DNA of 43,930 nt, from assembly GCA_947631435.1 (NCBI GenBank), contig CANRLM010000007.1, positions 1-43,930 of the forward strand. The letters are read 5' to 3'. This document shows positions 17,752 through 25,192 of this stretch, piece by piece; position 1 is the first letter of the stretch; each line of letters starts with the position of its first letter. The DNA is from an uncultured Akkermansia sp. (GTDB lineage: Bacteria > Verrucomicrobiota > Verrucomicrobiia > Verrucomicrobiales > Akkermansiaceae). A model generated the notes under the pieces. That model was not told where the DNA came from. It made no database searches and saw nothing but the letters and a program-made list of their open reading frames with translations. Made by a program: the position numbers and the translations under genes.

Positions 17752-19677
17752 TCAGGTTTGCTGAGAAAGATTCCCCGGCTGAAGCTCCGGAGCGATGAGG
17801 CGGCGTTCAATTTCGGAACGCACGGTGGCGCAAAAGTCCGCCAACGGCATGGTCCCGAGCTCTTCCAGCTCGCGGTGGCGAACGGAAACGAGTCCCTGCT
17901 CAGCCTCACGTTGACCAACCACGAGCATGTAGGGCACGCGGTCCAGGCGTGCATTGCGAATCTTCGCTCCGATCTTGTCGGCGGCATCATCCATGCGCAC
18001 GCGCACCCCGGCCTCCGAAAGAGAAATTCGCACCTGCTCTGCAAAATCCGCCACTTTGTCGGAAATAGGAAGAACGCGCACTTGTTCCGGCGCAAGCCAT
18101 GTTGGGAATTTTCCGGCAAAATGCTCAATGAGCAGGCCGGTGAAACGCTCCATGCTGCCAAAAGGAGCGCGGTGAATCATCACCGGTCGGTGCAGCTTAT
18201 TATCCGCCCCGGTGTAGGTGAGCTCGAAACGCTCCGGCAGATTGTAATCCACCTGCACGGTTCCCAGCTGCCAATCTCGCCCGATGACATCGCGCACGAT
18301 GAAATCGATTTTCGGTCCGTAGAACGCTGCTTCATTCTCCGCCTCAGTGTAGTCGAAACCCTCCTCTCTGAGCACAGTGCGCAAAGCATCCTCCGCCAGG
18401 TGCCAATTCTCCGCGCTGCCCACGTATTTGGGGTCGGTGTAACATTTGTCGCGCAGGGAGAGGCGCACGCGGTAATCATTCATCTGCAAAGTACCCAGGA
18501 TATGCTTCACAATGCCAATACACTGCTGCACCTCCTGTTTGATCTGATCCGGGCGGCAGAAGATATGCGCATCGTCCTGCGTAAAACCGCGTACGCGGGT
18601 CATGCCCCCCAGCTCGCCGCTCTGTTCCCAACGGTACACGGTGCCAAACTCAGCAAGACGCACCGGCAAATCGCGGTAGGAATGAGGGTCATTCGCGTAA
18701 ATGCGAATGTGATGCGGGCAATTCATGGGTTTGAGCATAAACCCGCTGATGGTCCGCGTGTCCAGCGCATTGAAAAGGTCCGCACAGCTCGCATTCTCAT
18801 CCCTCAGTTTCCTGAAATCATCCGGATCCGGAATGGGCGGAAACTGGCTCTCTTTGTAGTGTTCCCAGTGCCCACTCGTCATGTACAAATCCAGCTTGCC
18901 GATGTTCGGAGTATAGACCTGCGAATAGCCGATGCGATCCAATTCCTCGGTGATGAAGTCTTGCAGCTCACGGCGGATAATCGCCCCCTTCGGCTTCCAC
19001 AAAACGAGACCCTGCCCCACCATCTCATCAATGGCGAACAGCCCAAGCTCGCGCCCCAGCTTCCGATGGTCACGTTTCCTCGCCTCCTCCAGCCGCGCCA
19101 GATGCTCATCCAGCTGCGTACGGTTCGGGAAGCACGTGCCGTATACGCGCTGAAGGCGTGGCCCACTCGCATCTCCCCGGTAGTAGGCGGATGCAACGCT
19201 CATGATCTTGAAAGCCTTGCAATTCCCCGTGCGCGGCACATGAGGCCCGGCGCACAAGTCGGTAAAGTCACCATTGCGATAGATGGATATGGGTTCATCC
19301 TCCGGAATGCGTGACAGCAAATCGATCTTGAACTTGCTCGGCACATCCCGCGGCCCCACGCTGCCCAATTCCCCACTCCGAGCCATACGCATCGCCTCGC
19401 TGCGGCTCACCACGGTCTTCTCAAACGGCACGTTCTCCTTCACCACCTTCTTCATCTCCTCCTCGATGCGTGCAAACTCGTCCGACGAAATGTTGTGGTC
19501 CAATTCGATGTCGTAGTAAAAGCCGTTTTCCACCGCCGGACCTGCTGCCAACTGCGCCTGTGGCCATATGCGGCAAATCGCCGTCGCGCACACGTGGGCG
19601 CAAGAGTGTCTCAGTCGCTCCAATTCGCTGATCTGATTTCTCTCTTCGAGAGTTTTGCGTTCTTTATGATCTGACAT
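17752..19677 (-). CDS. thrS: threonyl-tRNA synthetase, TGS domain absent
   Basis: 641 aa. It begins directly at the editing domain: L-R-H-S-C-A-H-V-C (His/His pair) and the partner D-L-C-A-G-P-H-V. The ~60-residue N-terminal TGS domain of most bacterial ThrRS is missing. The class II core has motif 2 (F-G-T-V-Y-R-W-E-Q-S-G) and zinc ligands in M-N-C-P-H-H, D-D-A-H-I-F-C and H-R-A-P-F-G-S, followed by a C-terminal anticodon domain. The length matches full ThrRS because of an insertion of about 25 residues before M-N-C-P (P-I-P-D-P-D-D-F-R). Here M-N-C-P-H-H replaces the usual M-N-C-P-G-H. It is upstream of infC in the same unit. Confidence 0.95.
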   Translation of the reverse strand: MSDHKERKTLEERNQISELERLRHSCAHVCATAICRIWPQAQLAAGPAVENGFYYDIELDHNISSDEFARIEEEMKKVVKENVPFEKTVVSRSEAMRMARSGELGSVGPRDVPSKFKIDLLSRIPEDEPISIYRNGDFTDLCAGPHVPRTGNCKAFKIMSVASAYYRGDASGPRLQRVYGTCFPNRTQLDEHLARLEEARKRDHRKLGRELGLFAIDEMVGQGLVLWKPKGAIIRRELQDFITEELDRIGYSQVYTPNIGKLDLYMTSGHWEHYKESQFPPIPDPDDFRKLRDENASCADLFNALDTRTISGFMLKPMNCPHHIRIYANDPHSYRDLPVRLAEFGTVYRWEQSGELGGMTRVRGFTQDDAHIFCRPDQIKQEVQQCIGIVKHILGTLQMNDYRVRLSLRDKCYTDPKYVGSAENWHLAEDALRTVLREEGFDYTEAENEAAFYGPKIDFIVRDVIGRDWQLGTVQVDYNLPERFELTYTGADNKLHRPVMIHRAPFGSMERFTGLLIEHFAGKFPTWLAPEQVRVLPISDKVADFAEQVRISLSEAGVRVRMDDAADKIGAKIRNARLDRVPYMLVVGQREAEQGLVSVRHRELEELGTMPLADFCATVRSEIERRLIAPELQPGNLSQQT

Positions 19678-20035
19678 GCTGTCTGCGCTCGCGCCAATAT
19701 GGCATGAAAATGCGGCGTTTTCAAGTCAAATTAGTGTCTTCCAATGCATTTTTGCGCGTTTTCTTCTCCTTCTTCCCCCCGACCCAACGCACCAACATAG
19801 ATAACAAGCATACCGTAAGTTAATAAAAGCACACAATCTCCCGCAAAGCGACCGGGAGAAATGTCCTCCCCTGAACAGTTCCCACCGCATGCAAAGGAGA
19901 ATCTGCCTGCAAGCTCTGTTTCACGACTTTCCCCGGTTTTTCCCGCAGAAGCCCTCTCCCTTCCTCTCATGCGAGCGTTTTTTGATCAGTTGAAGTGTGC
20001 CGGCAAATCGCGTATGTACTCGCACCACGCCCCTC

Positions 20036-20120
20036 TGCCACTTCATGAACGATGCCAACGATCGGTAGTCCCGCAGCTATGCCGCGTGTATGGCATGCTC
20101 ATGCGATGGCTGTCCACTCC
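20036..20120 (+). repeat. 85-bp direct repeat, copy 1
   Basis: 81 of 85 positions match 21887-21971 with no gap; similarity ends abruptly on both sides. The mismatches would all but one change the encoded residue if translated, so it is probably not coding. Confidence 0.9.
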
Positions 20121-20134
20121 GGGGCAAACGCATT
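20119..20134 (-). repeat. dispersed 16-bp intergenic motif, copy A
   Basis: CCGGGGCAAACGCATT on the plus strand, identical to copy B at 32971-32986; both are followed by AATCAAC exactly 11 nt later. Confidence 0.6.
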
Positions 20135-20308
20135 GGAGAAAAGTTAATCAACGGAGGGAATGCCCTTGTTGTCCGATATCATCGGTTATACGTACCAAAA
20201 ATCACGACAACCGACGGTCATCATGATGGTGGCTCCAAGGGCTCCCTCTCGTCCGCCAAATTCGTTCTTAGGCGGCGCCAGGCGCCACCACCGTATATAG
20301 GCGGCTGC

Positions 20309-21238
20309 CTACAGTCGCTGCAATGCCTTTTTGGCATTTTCATGCCCCTGATCGGCTGCCTTTTGGTACCACTTTCTTGCCTCCGCTATATCCTTGCTCA
20401 TTCCCTTGCCGTACTCATAGCACAAGCCAAGATTATACTGCGCCCTCGCATTCCCCTGATCCGCTGACAAGCGGTACAGCCTCACCGCCTCTGTCATGTC
20501 CTTGCTCACTCCCTTGCCGAGCTCATAGCACCAGCCAAGGTCATTCTGCGCATCCGCATCCCCCTGATCCGCCACCTTGCGGTACCACTTCACTGCCTCC
20601 GTGTAGTCCTTGCTCACTCCCTTGCCATCTCGATAGCACACGCCAAGATTATACTGCGCCGCCGCATTCCCCTGATCTGCTGCCATGCGGTACCACTTCA
20701 CTGCCTCTGCGTAGTCTTTGCTCACTCCAGTGCCATCTCGATAGCTGCAACCGAGGCCATGCTGCGCATCCGCATTCCCCTGATCGGCTGCCTTGCGAAA
20801 CCACTTCACTGCCTCTGCGTAGTCTTTGCTCACTCCAGTGCCATCTCGATAGCTGCAACCGAGGTTATGCTGCGCCGCAGCATTCCCTTGATCCGCTGCC
20901 AATCGGTACAGCCTCACCGCCTCCGTCCAGTCCTTGCTCACTCCAGTGCCGGTCTTATAGCACCAGCCAAGATAACACTGCGCATTCGCATGCCCCTGAT
21001 CCGCTGCCAAGCGGAACCACTTCACGGCCTCCGCGTAATCCCTACTCACCCCCTTGCCGTTCGCATAGCACACGCCAACTTCGTACTGCGCCCATGCCTG
21101 CCCGGCTTCCGCTTCCTTGTAGAAGGCGGGCGTCCCTCCCTCTGCCCATGCAATAACCGACAGGGCACATAGCGCCACCGCCGACATCTTACGAACGACT
21201 TTTCGAATCTCTCTTTTGAAGGTGTGATTTTCTTTCAT
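20309..21238 (-). CDS. exported Sel1-repeat protein (eight ~36-aa repeats)
   Basis: 309 aa. A signal-like N-terminus (hydrophobic core A-V-A-L-C-A-L-S-V-I-A-W-A, cleavage near A-E-G at about 33) is followed by eight back-to-back Sel1 repeats of 36 residues with consensus A-x-A-Q-x-x-L-G-x-C-Y-x-x-G-x-G-V-S-K-D-x-x-E-A-V-K-W-(Y/F)-R-x-A-A-D-Q-G. Each repeat carries a Cys before the Tyr/Ser, unusual in Sel1 proteins and able to pair or bind metal if exported (inference). Sel1 arrays form a solenoid that binds proteins. The upstream region holds an inverted repeat pair and AT-rich promoter-like DNA, and the gene lies between two 85-bp direct repeats, suggesting an acquired or mobile patch. Confidence 0.85.
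   Translation of the reverse strand: MKENHTFKREIRKVVRKMSAVALCALSVIAWAEGGTPAFYKEAEAGQAWAQYEVGVCYANGKGVSRDYAEAVKWFRLAADQGHANAQCYLGWCYKTGTGVSKDWTEAVRLYRLAADQGNAAAQHNLGCSYRDGTGVSKDYAEAVKWFRKAADQGNADAQHGLGCSYRDGTGVSKDYAEAVKWYRMAADQGNAAAQYNLGVCYRDGKGVSKDYTEAVKWYRKVADQGDADAQNDLGWCYELGKGVSKDMTEAVRLYRLSADQGNARAQYNLGLCYEYGKGMSKDIAEARKWYQKAADQGHENAKKALQRL
20366..21130. repeat. 108-bp tandem DNA repeats in the Sel1 gene
   Basis: The Sel1 units are also similar at DNA level with a 108-bp period. For example 20692-20755 and 20800-20863 are identical over about 64 bp, so recent unit duplication or recombination is likely. Confidence 0.85.
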
Positions 21239-21276
21239 GGTAAAAATTAGGGTTTGAAGTTCCGGCTCGGTCTCTC

Positions 21277-21291
21277 CGCCGTATGACGGCG
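21277..21291 (-). promoter_or_regulatory. small hairpin in the Sel1 gene leader
   Basis: CGCCG/CGGCG stem of 5 bp with a 5-nt loop, about 40 nt upstream of the ATG. Role unknown. Confidence 0.4.
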
Positions 21292-21296
21292 AGTGT

Positions 21297-21315
21297 ATCT
21301 CTTTTCGAAAGAGAT
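21297..21315 (+). repeat. 19-bp inverted repeat, left copy
   Basis: ATCTCTTTTCGAAAGAGAT, itself nearly palindromic (8-bp arms), and the exact reverse complement of the copy at 21464-21482. Confidence 0.9.
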
Positions 21316-21463
21316 GTGCCGGTAAATGATCTCTACCTAATTGAAGACAAATAACTTACAATTTTATACAACAACAATTTCACACCGTTCTCATGACATA
21401 ATTTTTGCCATGGTCAGATGTCAATGTTTTCTCTCTAAAAGTTTTTTGCTTTTTGAACTGTAC
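21316..21463 (-). promoter_or_regulatory. AT-rich segment between inverted repeats, putative Sel1 promoter region
   Basis: 148 bp of AT-rich sequence. On the minus strand, toward the Sel1 gene, there is a perfect TTGACA (21419-21424) with weak -10 choices (TTATGT at 17 bp or TATGTC at 18 bp), and a separate TATAAA at 21363-21368. Being framed by inverted repeats it could be invertible, or the palindromes could be operators. Confidence 0.4.
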
Positions 21464-21482
21464 ATCTCTTTCGAAAAGAGAT
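21464..21482 (-). repeat. 19-bp inverted repeat, right copy
   Basis: Exact reverse complement of 21297-21315. Confidence 0.9.
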
Positions 21483-22149
21483 ATGCACTTAGGTAAGGCA
21501 ACAAAAGCTTTATTCACTACACCTTGTGCAAGATGTGTTAAGAAATTAGAATAAAGGTCTGCCGTCTTGCGGACTTCTCATCCATCGTCCACTTTTCTCT
21601 GAAACGCACGGGAGAGATGTTAAATGGGGGATGGAAGAATTGTATCGGGAGACGTATGGGACAAATGCACATCCGCCCCGGGAAAAAGCGATTCCAACAC
21701 GCAGTCATAAGCATAAGAAGCCACCGGGGGATAGAAAACAGTCTGCATTGGGTGCTGGGTACGTGGTATTCAACGAGGATCAAGGAGGCAAGAGGAAGGG
21801 GAAGAGAACAGAGAATTTTTCGAGAGTTTTGAAATTTGCGCTTGTACTGATCAAACAGAACAAGCCACGCCATGAGGGACTGAAAGTGCCACTTCATGAA
21901 CGATGCCAACGATCGGTAGTCCCGCAGCTATGCCGCATGTGTTGCATGCTCATGCGATGGCCGTCCACTCCCGTCACGTGCCCGGTGTATCCTCCTCCTC
22001 CGGTCCTCCCGGTCAAACACGGTTTCTCTCCGCTCCCTGCCTTCTCCCCGGGGTTCGGCACAACCTCCCTGCCGATACGTGAATGGCACCATCAAAGAGC
22101 TCCCGGCAGGAGGACAAATACGGGAGTTTGTCTCAGTTACTCATCTCCC
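21483..22149. other. ~670 bp gap: second arm of the 85-bp repeat, no accepted gene
   Basis: An open plus-strand frame from 21631 runs 200 codons, but it passes through the 85-bp repeat and into antisense of the cupin gene, and its sequence resembles nothing I know. The first ~85 residues (Lys/Arg-rich) could be a remnant. Otherwise nothing is seen. Confidence 0.4.
21887..21971 (+). repeat. 85-bp direct repeat, copy 2
   Basis: Same orientation as copy 1 at 20036-20120, 1851 bp away; the pair brackets the Sel1 gene and its upstream region. Confidence 0.9.
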
Positions 22150-22545
22150 TCACTTCGGGTCCTGCAAGACCGGAGATTTCTCATCCCTGCCGTAATCATC
22201 CTCCAGACGTTCGATGTCGTCCTCACTGAGTAAATCCCCAAACTGGATTTCAAGTAACAACACCTCCTGATCGCTTTCATTAGACAGGCGGTGCAATGTG
22301 TTCTTCGGGATCAAGACGCCATCGCCCATTTGCATGGTAAGCTGCTCATCACCCAGCTGCACGTGAGCCTCACCCTGCATCACGATCCAACGTTCGGAGC
22401 GAAAACTATGTTTTTGCAGAGAGATACGGCAACCCGGTTCCACAACCAGTTTTTTCACCACGAGTCTCGGAGTCACGTCCAGCACCACCCAGCGTCCCCA
22501 TGGGCGCCAGTCAGAATCCCCCACCCTGTATTCAATAGGTATCAT
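22150..22545 (-). CDS. stand-alone cupin related to type II mannose-6-phosphate isomerase domain
   Basis: 131 aa. The whole protein follows the C-terminal cupin of bifunctional GDP-mannose pyrophosphorylase/mannose-6-phosphate isomerases: R-P-W-G-R-W-V-V-L-D, V-K-K-L-V-V-E-P-G, I-S-L-Q-K-H-S-F-R-S-E-R-W-I-V-M-Q-G, I-P-K-N-T-L-H-R-L, E-I-Q-F-G. Metal-binding His/Glu candidates are the His in Q-K-H and the His in L-H-R. The nucleotidyltransferase part is absent, so the reaction is not assured; sugar-phosphate isomerisation or ligand sensing are possible. It lies 3 bp after the preceding small membrane protein gene and ends a four-gene unit. Confidence 0.85.
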   Translation of the reverse strand: MIPIEYRVGDSDWRPWGRWVVLDVTPRLVVKKLVVEPGCRISLQKHSFRSERWIVMQGEAHVQLGDEQLTMQMGDGVLIPKNTLHRLSNESDQEVLLLEIQFGDLLSEDDIERLEDDYGRDEKSPVLQDPK

Positions 22546-22548
22546 GCG

Positions 22549-22953
22549 TCACTTCTCCAATCCTAACCACCGGAATAGTATCTGCGTGGGACTCATCCTC
22601 TGCAACATTCCGTTCCAGTCCGAATTTCTGATCCGCGAGCGAATCCATGGCAACAGCAGAGCGGAAGCCACCTGCACCAGCAAGTAAGAAAATGCAGCGC
22701 CTGCACCCGCAGCCGGCGCTGCCGTCACGGCGGCCTTCCTCGCACCACCGAACAGTCTGCGCAACAACCATGTCCCCACCATTCCGGCTCCGACGGCAGC
22801 CACAGGCCGCAGGTAAGTCCGTGGAACGGCGAAACGGGAATACATGCGTCTCACCTCTCCGGAGGCACCTTCCAGTGCTTCCAGCATGGCGTATCGTGCC
22901 TCTGCCGAGCGCATCAGCGCTTCCCTTTTGCGTTCAGATAAAGTTTGGCGCAT
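22549..22953 (-). CDS. small membrane protein in the YqjK position
   Basis: 134 aa. A basic N-terminus is followed by a hydrophobic region with two likely membrane segments (about 50-65 and 75-103, the second Ala-rich) and a basic C-terminus ending W-L-G-L-E-K. No domain is recognised. It overlaps the upstream DUF1469-like gene by 40 bp and sits where yqjK sits after yqjD-yqjE in enterobacteria, so a shared role in envelope stress is plausible but inferred from position only. Confidence 0.7.
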   Translation of the reverse strand: MRQTLSERKREALMRSAEARYAMLEALEGASGEVRRMYSRFAVPRTYLRPVAAVGAGMVGTWLLRRLFGGARKAAVTAAPAAGAGAAFSYLLVQVASALLLPWIRSRIRNSDWNGMLQRMSPTQILFRWLGLEK

Positions 22954-23369
22954 TCGATATCATTCTTGATTTCCTGCACCGTGTCCGGTGCCAGCTTACT
23001 CGGTCGGCTGAGCCCCGCCACCAACAACGCAACCAAGCCGGCAAAAACATTAAATAAAACAACCGCCGTAACCGCCCACACCGCGGTCAATACCGGCGCA
23101 AGCAGCATCGCCGCAAGCGCGCAGAGAAACAAATACGCACACCCTATGAAACCGAATCCTATGATAACCCCGATGGCGCAGTTTTTTTGCCGCTGCACGT
23201 AGCTTTGCATTTCCAGCTGAAAAAGCTCACAAAGCGACTCTACATGCCGCACGAGATGCAGCACAGCATCACGCAAATCATCTACCACTGCGCCACCCTG
23301 CCGGCGCAGCGTCGGCTGCTCCGCTTCTTCTCGCCGATTTGGCGAAAGCACTTCGTCTTCCGGGCTCAT
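22914..23369 (-). CDS. YqjE-like (DUF1469, phage-holin-type) membrane protein
   Basis: 151 aa. Residues 30-65 form an amphipathic region (L-R-D-A-V-L-H-L-V-R-H-V-E-S-L-C-E-L-F-Q-L-E) leading to two adjacent membrane helices (about 65-90 and 92-118), then a basic helix, the DUF1469/holin-X superfamily layout. In other bacteria such proteins accompany YqjD-type proteins; their molecular role is not settled. It is 27 bp after the DUF883-like gene and overlaps the next gene. Confidence 0.75.
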   Translation of the reverse strand: MSPEDEVLSPNRREEAEQPTLRRQGGAVVDDLRDAVLHLVRHVESLCELFQLEMQSYVQRQKNCAIGVIIGFGFIGCAYLFLCALAAMLLAPVLTAVWAVTAVVLFNVFAGLVALLVAGLSRPSKLAPDTVQEIKNDIECAKLYLNAKGKR

Positions 23370-23396
23370 GCAACGAATGCTACATTCGCAGAAACA

Positions 23397-23735
23397 TCAT
23401 CGGCGACTGCCAAGCAGCAAGCCGAGAATCACCCCCACACCCAACGCTCCCAAAACGCAGGAAGTAGGGTTCGCCTTCACGTATTCCTCACCGGCGCGAT
23501 GAAGATCTTTCGCCTTGGTTCGCGTGACATCCCAGCCCTCATTGAGCTGACGGCGGGCGTCCTGCGTGTAACGACGCACATTCTCCATCTGATCAGCTGC
23601 AGCACGGCGGATCTTTTCGTACTGCTCACCCGCAAATTCGCGAGCTGCGGTCAGTCGATTTTGTGTATCAGAAGTCGGAACCGGCTCAGGAGCGGGAGCC
23701 GGTGCAACAGTGGCATCTAATTCTTCTTTGCTCAT
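23397..23735 (-). CDS. YqjD/ElaB-like (DUF883) membrane protein
   Basis: 112 aa from ATG 23735. An Ala/Pro-rich N-terminus (T-V-A-P-A-P-A-P-E-P-V-P) precedes a long charged helix (about 30-85) with A-A-A-D-Q-M-E-N-V-R-R-Y-T-Q-D-A-R-R-Q-L. The C-terminus is the family hallmark: V-K-A-N-P-T-S-C-V-L-G-A-L-G-V-G-V-I-L-G-L-L-L-G-S-R-R, a glycine-rich membrane anchor with terminal Arg pair. E. coli YqjD and ElaB anchor stationary-phase ribosomes to the membrane by this type of tail. The upstream in-frame extension to 23963 lacks protein character and is not included. Confidence 0.85.
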   Translation of the reverse strand: MSKEELDATVAPAPAPEPVPTSDTQNRLTAAREFAGEQYEKIRRAAADQMENVRRYTQDARRQLNEGWDVTRTKAKDLHRAGEEYVKANPTSCVLGALGVGVILGLLLGSRR

Positions 23736-23975
23736 AGCTTTTGCTTGTCGAGAAAAGGTTCCTGTTCTCACGCGGAGGAAGGGCTTCCCTCCTCGCACGT
23801 TTTCTTTTACCACAATTGCTCGCCCCTTGCAAGCTAACAGCACTCGGATGACGAGATTTTTTCTACCATGCGTTGGGCGTTCTCTTCTCCCCATTGTTCT
23901 TAGGAAAAATCCACGACAAAGTTTTGCCGCACCAACATTTCGTGTTCCCCGGGCTGCCCTCATGCTTCTTTCGTC

Positions 23976-24004
23976 TTGCCATCTGCCCGCTCGTTTGCTA
24001 TAGT
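23976..24004 (+). promoter_or_regulatory. promoter of carA-purA
   Basis: TTGCCA (23976-23981), 17 bp spacer, TATAGT (23999-24004); predicted start near 24011, about 15 nt before the carA ATG. This supports the start at 24026 over the open upstream frame. Confidence 0.65.
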
Positions 24005-24025
24005 TCCCCGGCTGAACGAATCAGA

Positions 24026-25192
24026 ATGAAAGCAATTCTTGCGCTAGAAGACGGTACAATCTTTCACGGCGAATCATTCGGTGCCCAAGGGACGGTCACC
24101 GGCGAAGCCTGCTTCAATACATCCATGACCGGTTACCAGGAGGTGCTCACCGATCCTTCCTATCGCGGACAGATCGTTGTGATGACCTACCCGGAAATCG
24201 GAAACTATGGGGTCTGTGAGGAGGATAACGAGTCAGCCCGTCCTCAAGTGCGCGGTTTTGCCGTGGCAGAAGTGGCGCGCCTGCATTCCAACTGGCGCTG
24301 CCGCGAGCCCCTGCAGGGTTGGATGAAACGTTACGGCATCCCCGGCATTGCAGAAATTGATACGCGGATGCTCACTAAGCTGCTCCGCACCAAGGGAGCA
24401 CAACGCGCCTGCCTCACGACGGAACTCAGCGAGCAGGAAGCTGTGGCAGCCGCGCAGGCAGCTCCCCCCATGGCCGGCAGTGATTTTGTGACAGAAGTCT
24501 CCACTCCGCAAGCCTACCACTGGGAGGAAGAATCCCGCGATTGGAAACTGCCAAACAAGACTACCGGAGATCTTTCCCTTTACGCCGAACTCCCGCCTGT
24601 ACGCTACCGCGTGGTGGCCTTCGACTTCGGTATCAAGCGCAACATCTTGCGCTGCCTGCGCCGCGATGGGTTCGATGTGACTGTGGTTCCTGCCCACACA
24701 AAGGCGGAGGATGTGCTTGCGCAACAACCGGACGGCATCTTTCTCTCGAACGGACCCGGCGATCCCTCCGCTCTGCCGGACATTTATGCAGAGCTGCAGA
24801 AGCTCATAGGCAAGCTTCCCATCTTCGGCATCTGTCTGGGGCATCAACTGCTCGGGCTCGCTTTCGGGGGCAGAACATTCAAATTAAAGTTTGGTCATCG
24901 GGGCGGCAACCAGCCTGTGAAAGATCTGCGCACCGGCAGGGTCGCCATCACTTCCCAGAACCACGGTTTTGCGGTGGATGCCGACTCTTTGCCGATGGAT
25001 GTAGAAGTGACCCACATCAACCTCAACGACGGTACTGTGGAGGGACTGCGCCACAAAAAACTGCCCATTTTCTGCGTGCAGTACCACCCGGAAGCCGCGC
25101 CGGGTCCCAAAGACGCCACCTACTTCTTCGGGGAATTCATCACTCTGATTGAAGATTTCAAGGCGGGCAAATACCAGACTTACACACCATGA
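24026..25192 (+). CDS. carA: carbamoyl-phosphate synthase small (glutaminase) subunit
   Basis: 388 aa, normal length. The N-terminal CarA domain begins [13 protein letters not shown] with [16 protein letters not shown] near residue 31. The class I glutamine amidotransferase domain has the nucleophile Cys270 in G-I-C-L-G-H-Q and the His354/Glu356 pair in Q-Y-H-P-E-A. It hydrolyses glutamine and channels ammonia to CarB for pyrimidine and arginine synthesis. carB is not adjacent; instead the stop overlaps purA by 4 bp (ATGA), coupling pyrimidine and purine genes. Confidence 0.97.
   Translation: MKAILALEDGTIFHGESFGAQGTVTGEACFNTSMTGYQEVLTDPSYRGQIVVMTYPEIGNYGVCEEDNESARPQVRGFAVAEVARLHSNWRCREPLQGWMKRYGIPGIAEIDTRMLTKLLRTKGAQRACLTTELSEQEAVAAAQAAPPMAGSDFVTEVSTPQAYHWEEESRDWKLPNKTTGDLSLYAELPPVRYRVVAFDFGIKRNILRCLRRDGFDVTVVPAHTKAEDVLAQQPDGIFLSNGPGDPSALPDIYAELQKLIGKLPIFGICLGHQLLGLAFGGRTFKLKFGHRGGNQPVKDLRTGRVAITSQNHGFAVDADSLPMDVEVTHINLNDGTVEGLRHKKLPIFCVQYHPEAAPGPKDATYFFGEFITLIEDFKAGKYQTYTP

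Larger units (their letters stand above)
19678..20308. other. ~630 bp gap: one arm of an 85-bp repeat, no recognised gene
   Basis: Lies between the start of thrS and the end of the Sel1 gene, both on the minus strand. It contains copy 1 of an 85-bp direct repeat (20036-20120), directly followed by a copy of a 16-bp intergenic motif (20119-20134), small dyads such as CCGAT/ATCGG near 20173, and a GGCGCC doublet near 20275. No protein-like frame was accepted. Confidence 0.5.

Noticed and set aside
17749..19314. 521-codon frame antisense to thrS
   Set aside because: Shadow of a confident gene in a high-GC third-position context; no protein features of its own.
19861..20226. 121-codon plus-strand frame containing the other 85-bp repeat copy
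   Set aside because: Shares the repeat translation with the frame at 21631, but nearly all differences between the copies would change residues, which does not fit a conserved protein.
21631..22233. 200-codon plus-strand frame upstream of the cupin
   Set aside because: It crosses the 85-bp repeat and then runs antisense to the cupin gene; low-complexity, no family resemblance. At most the first part is a remnant.
23736..23963. N-terminal extension of the YqjD-like protein
   Set aside because: The extension is Arg-rich, covers the divergent promoter region and has no counterpart in the family.
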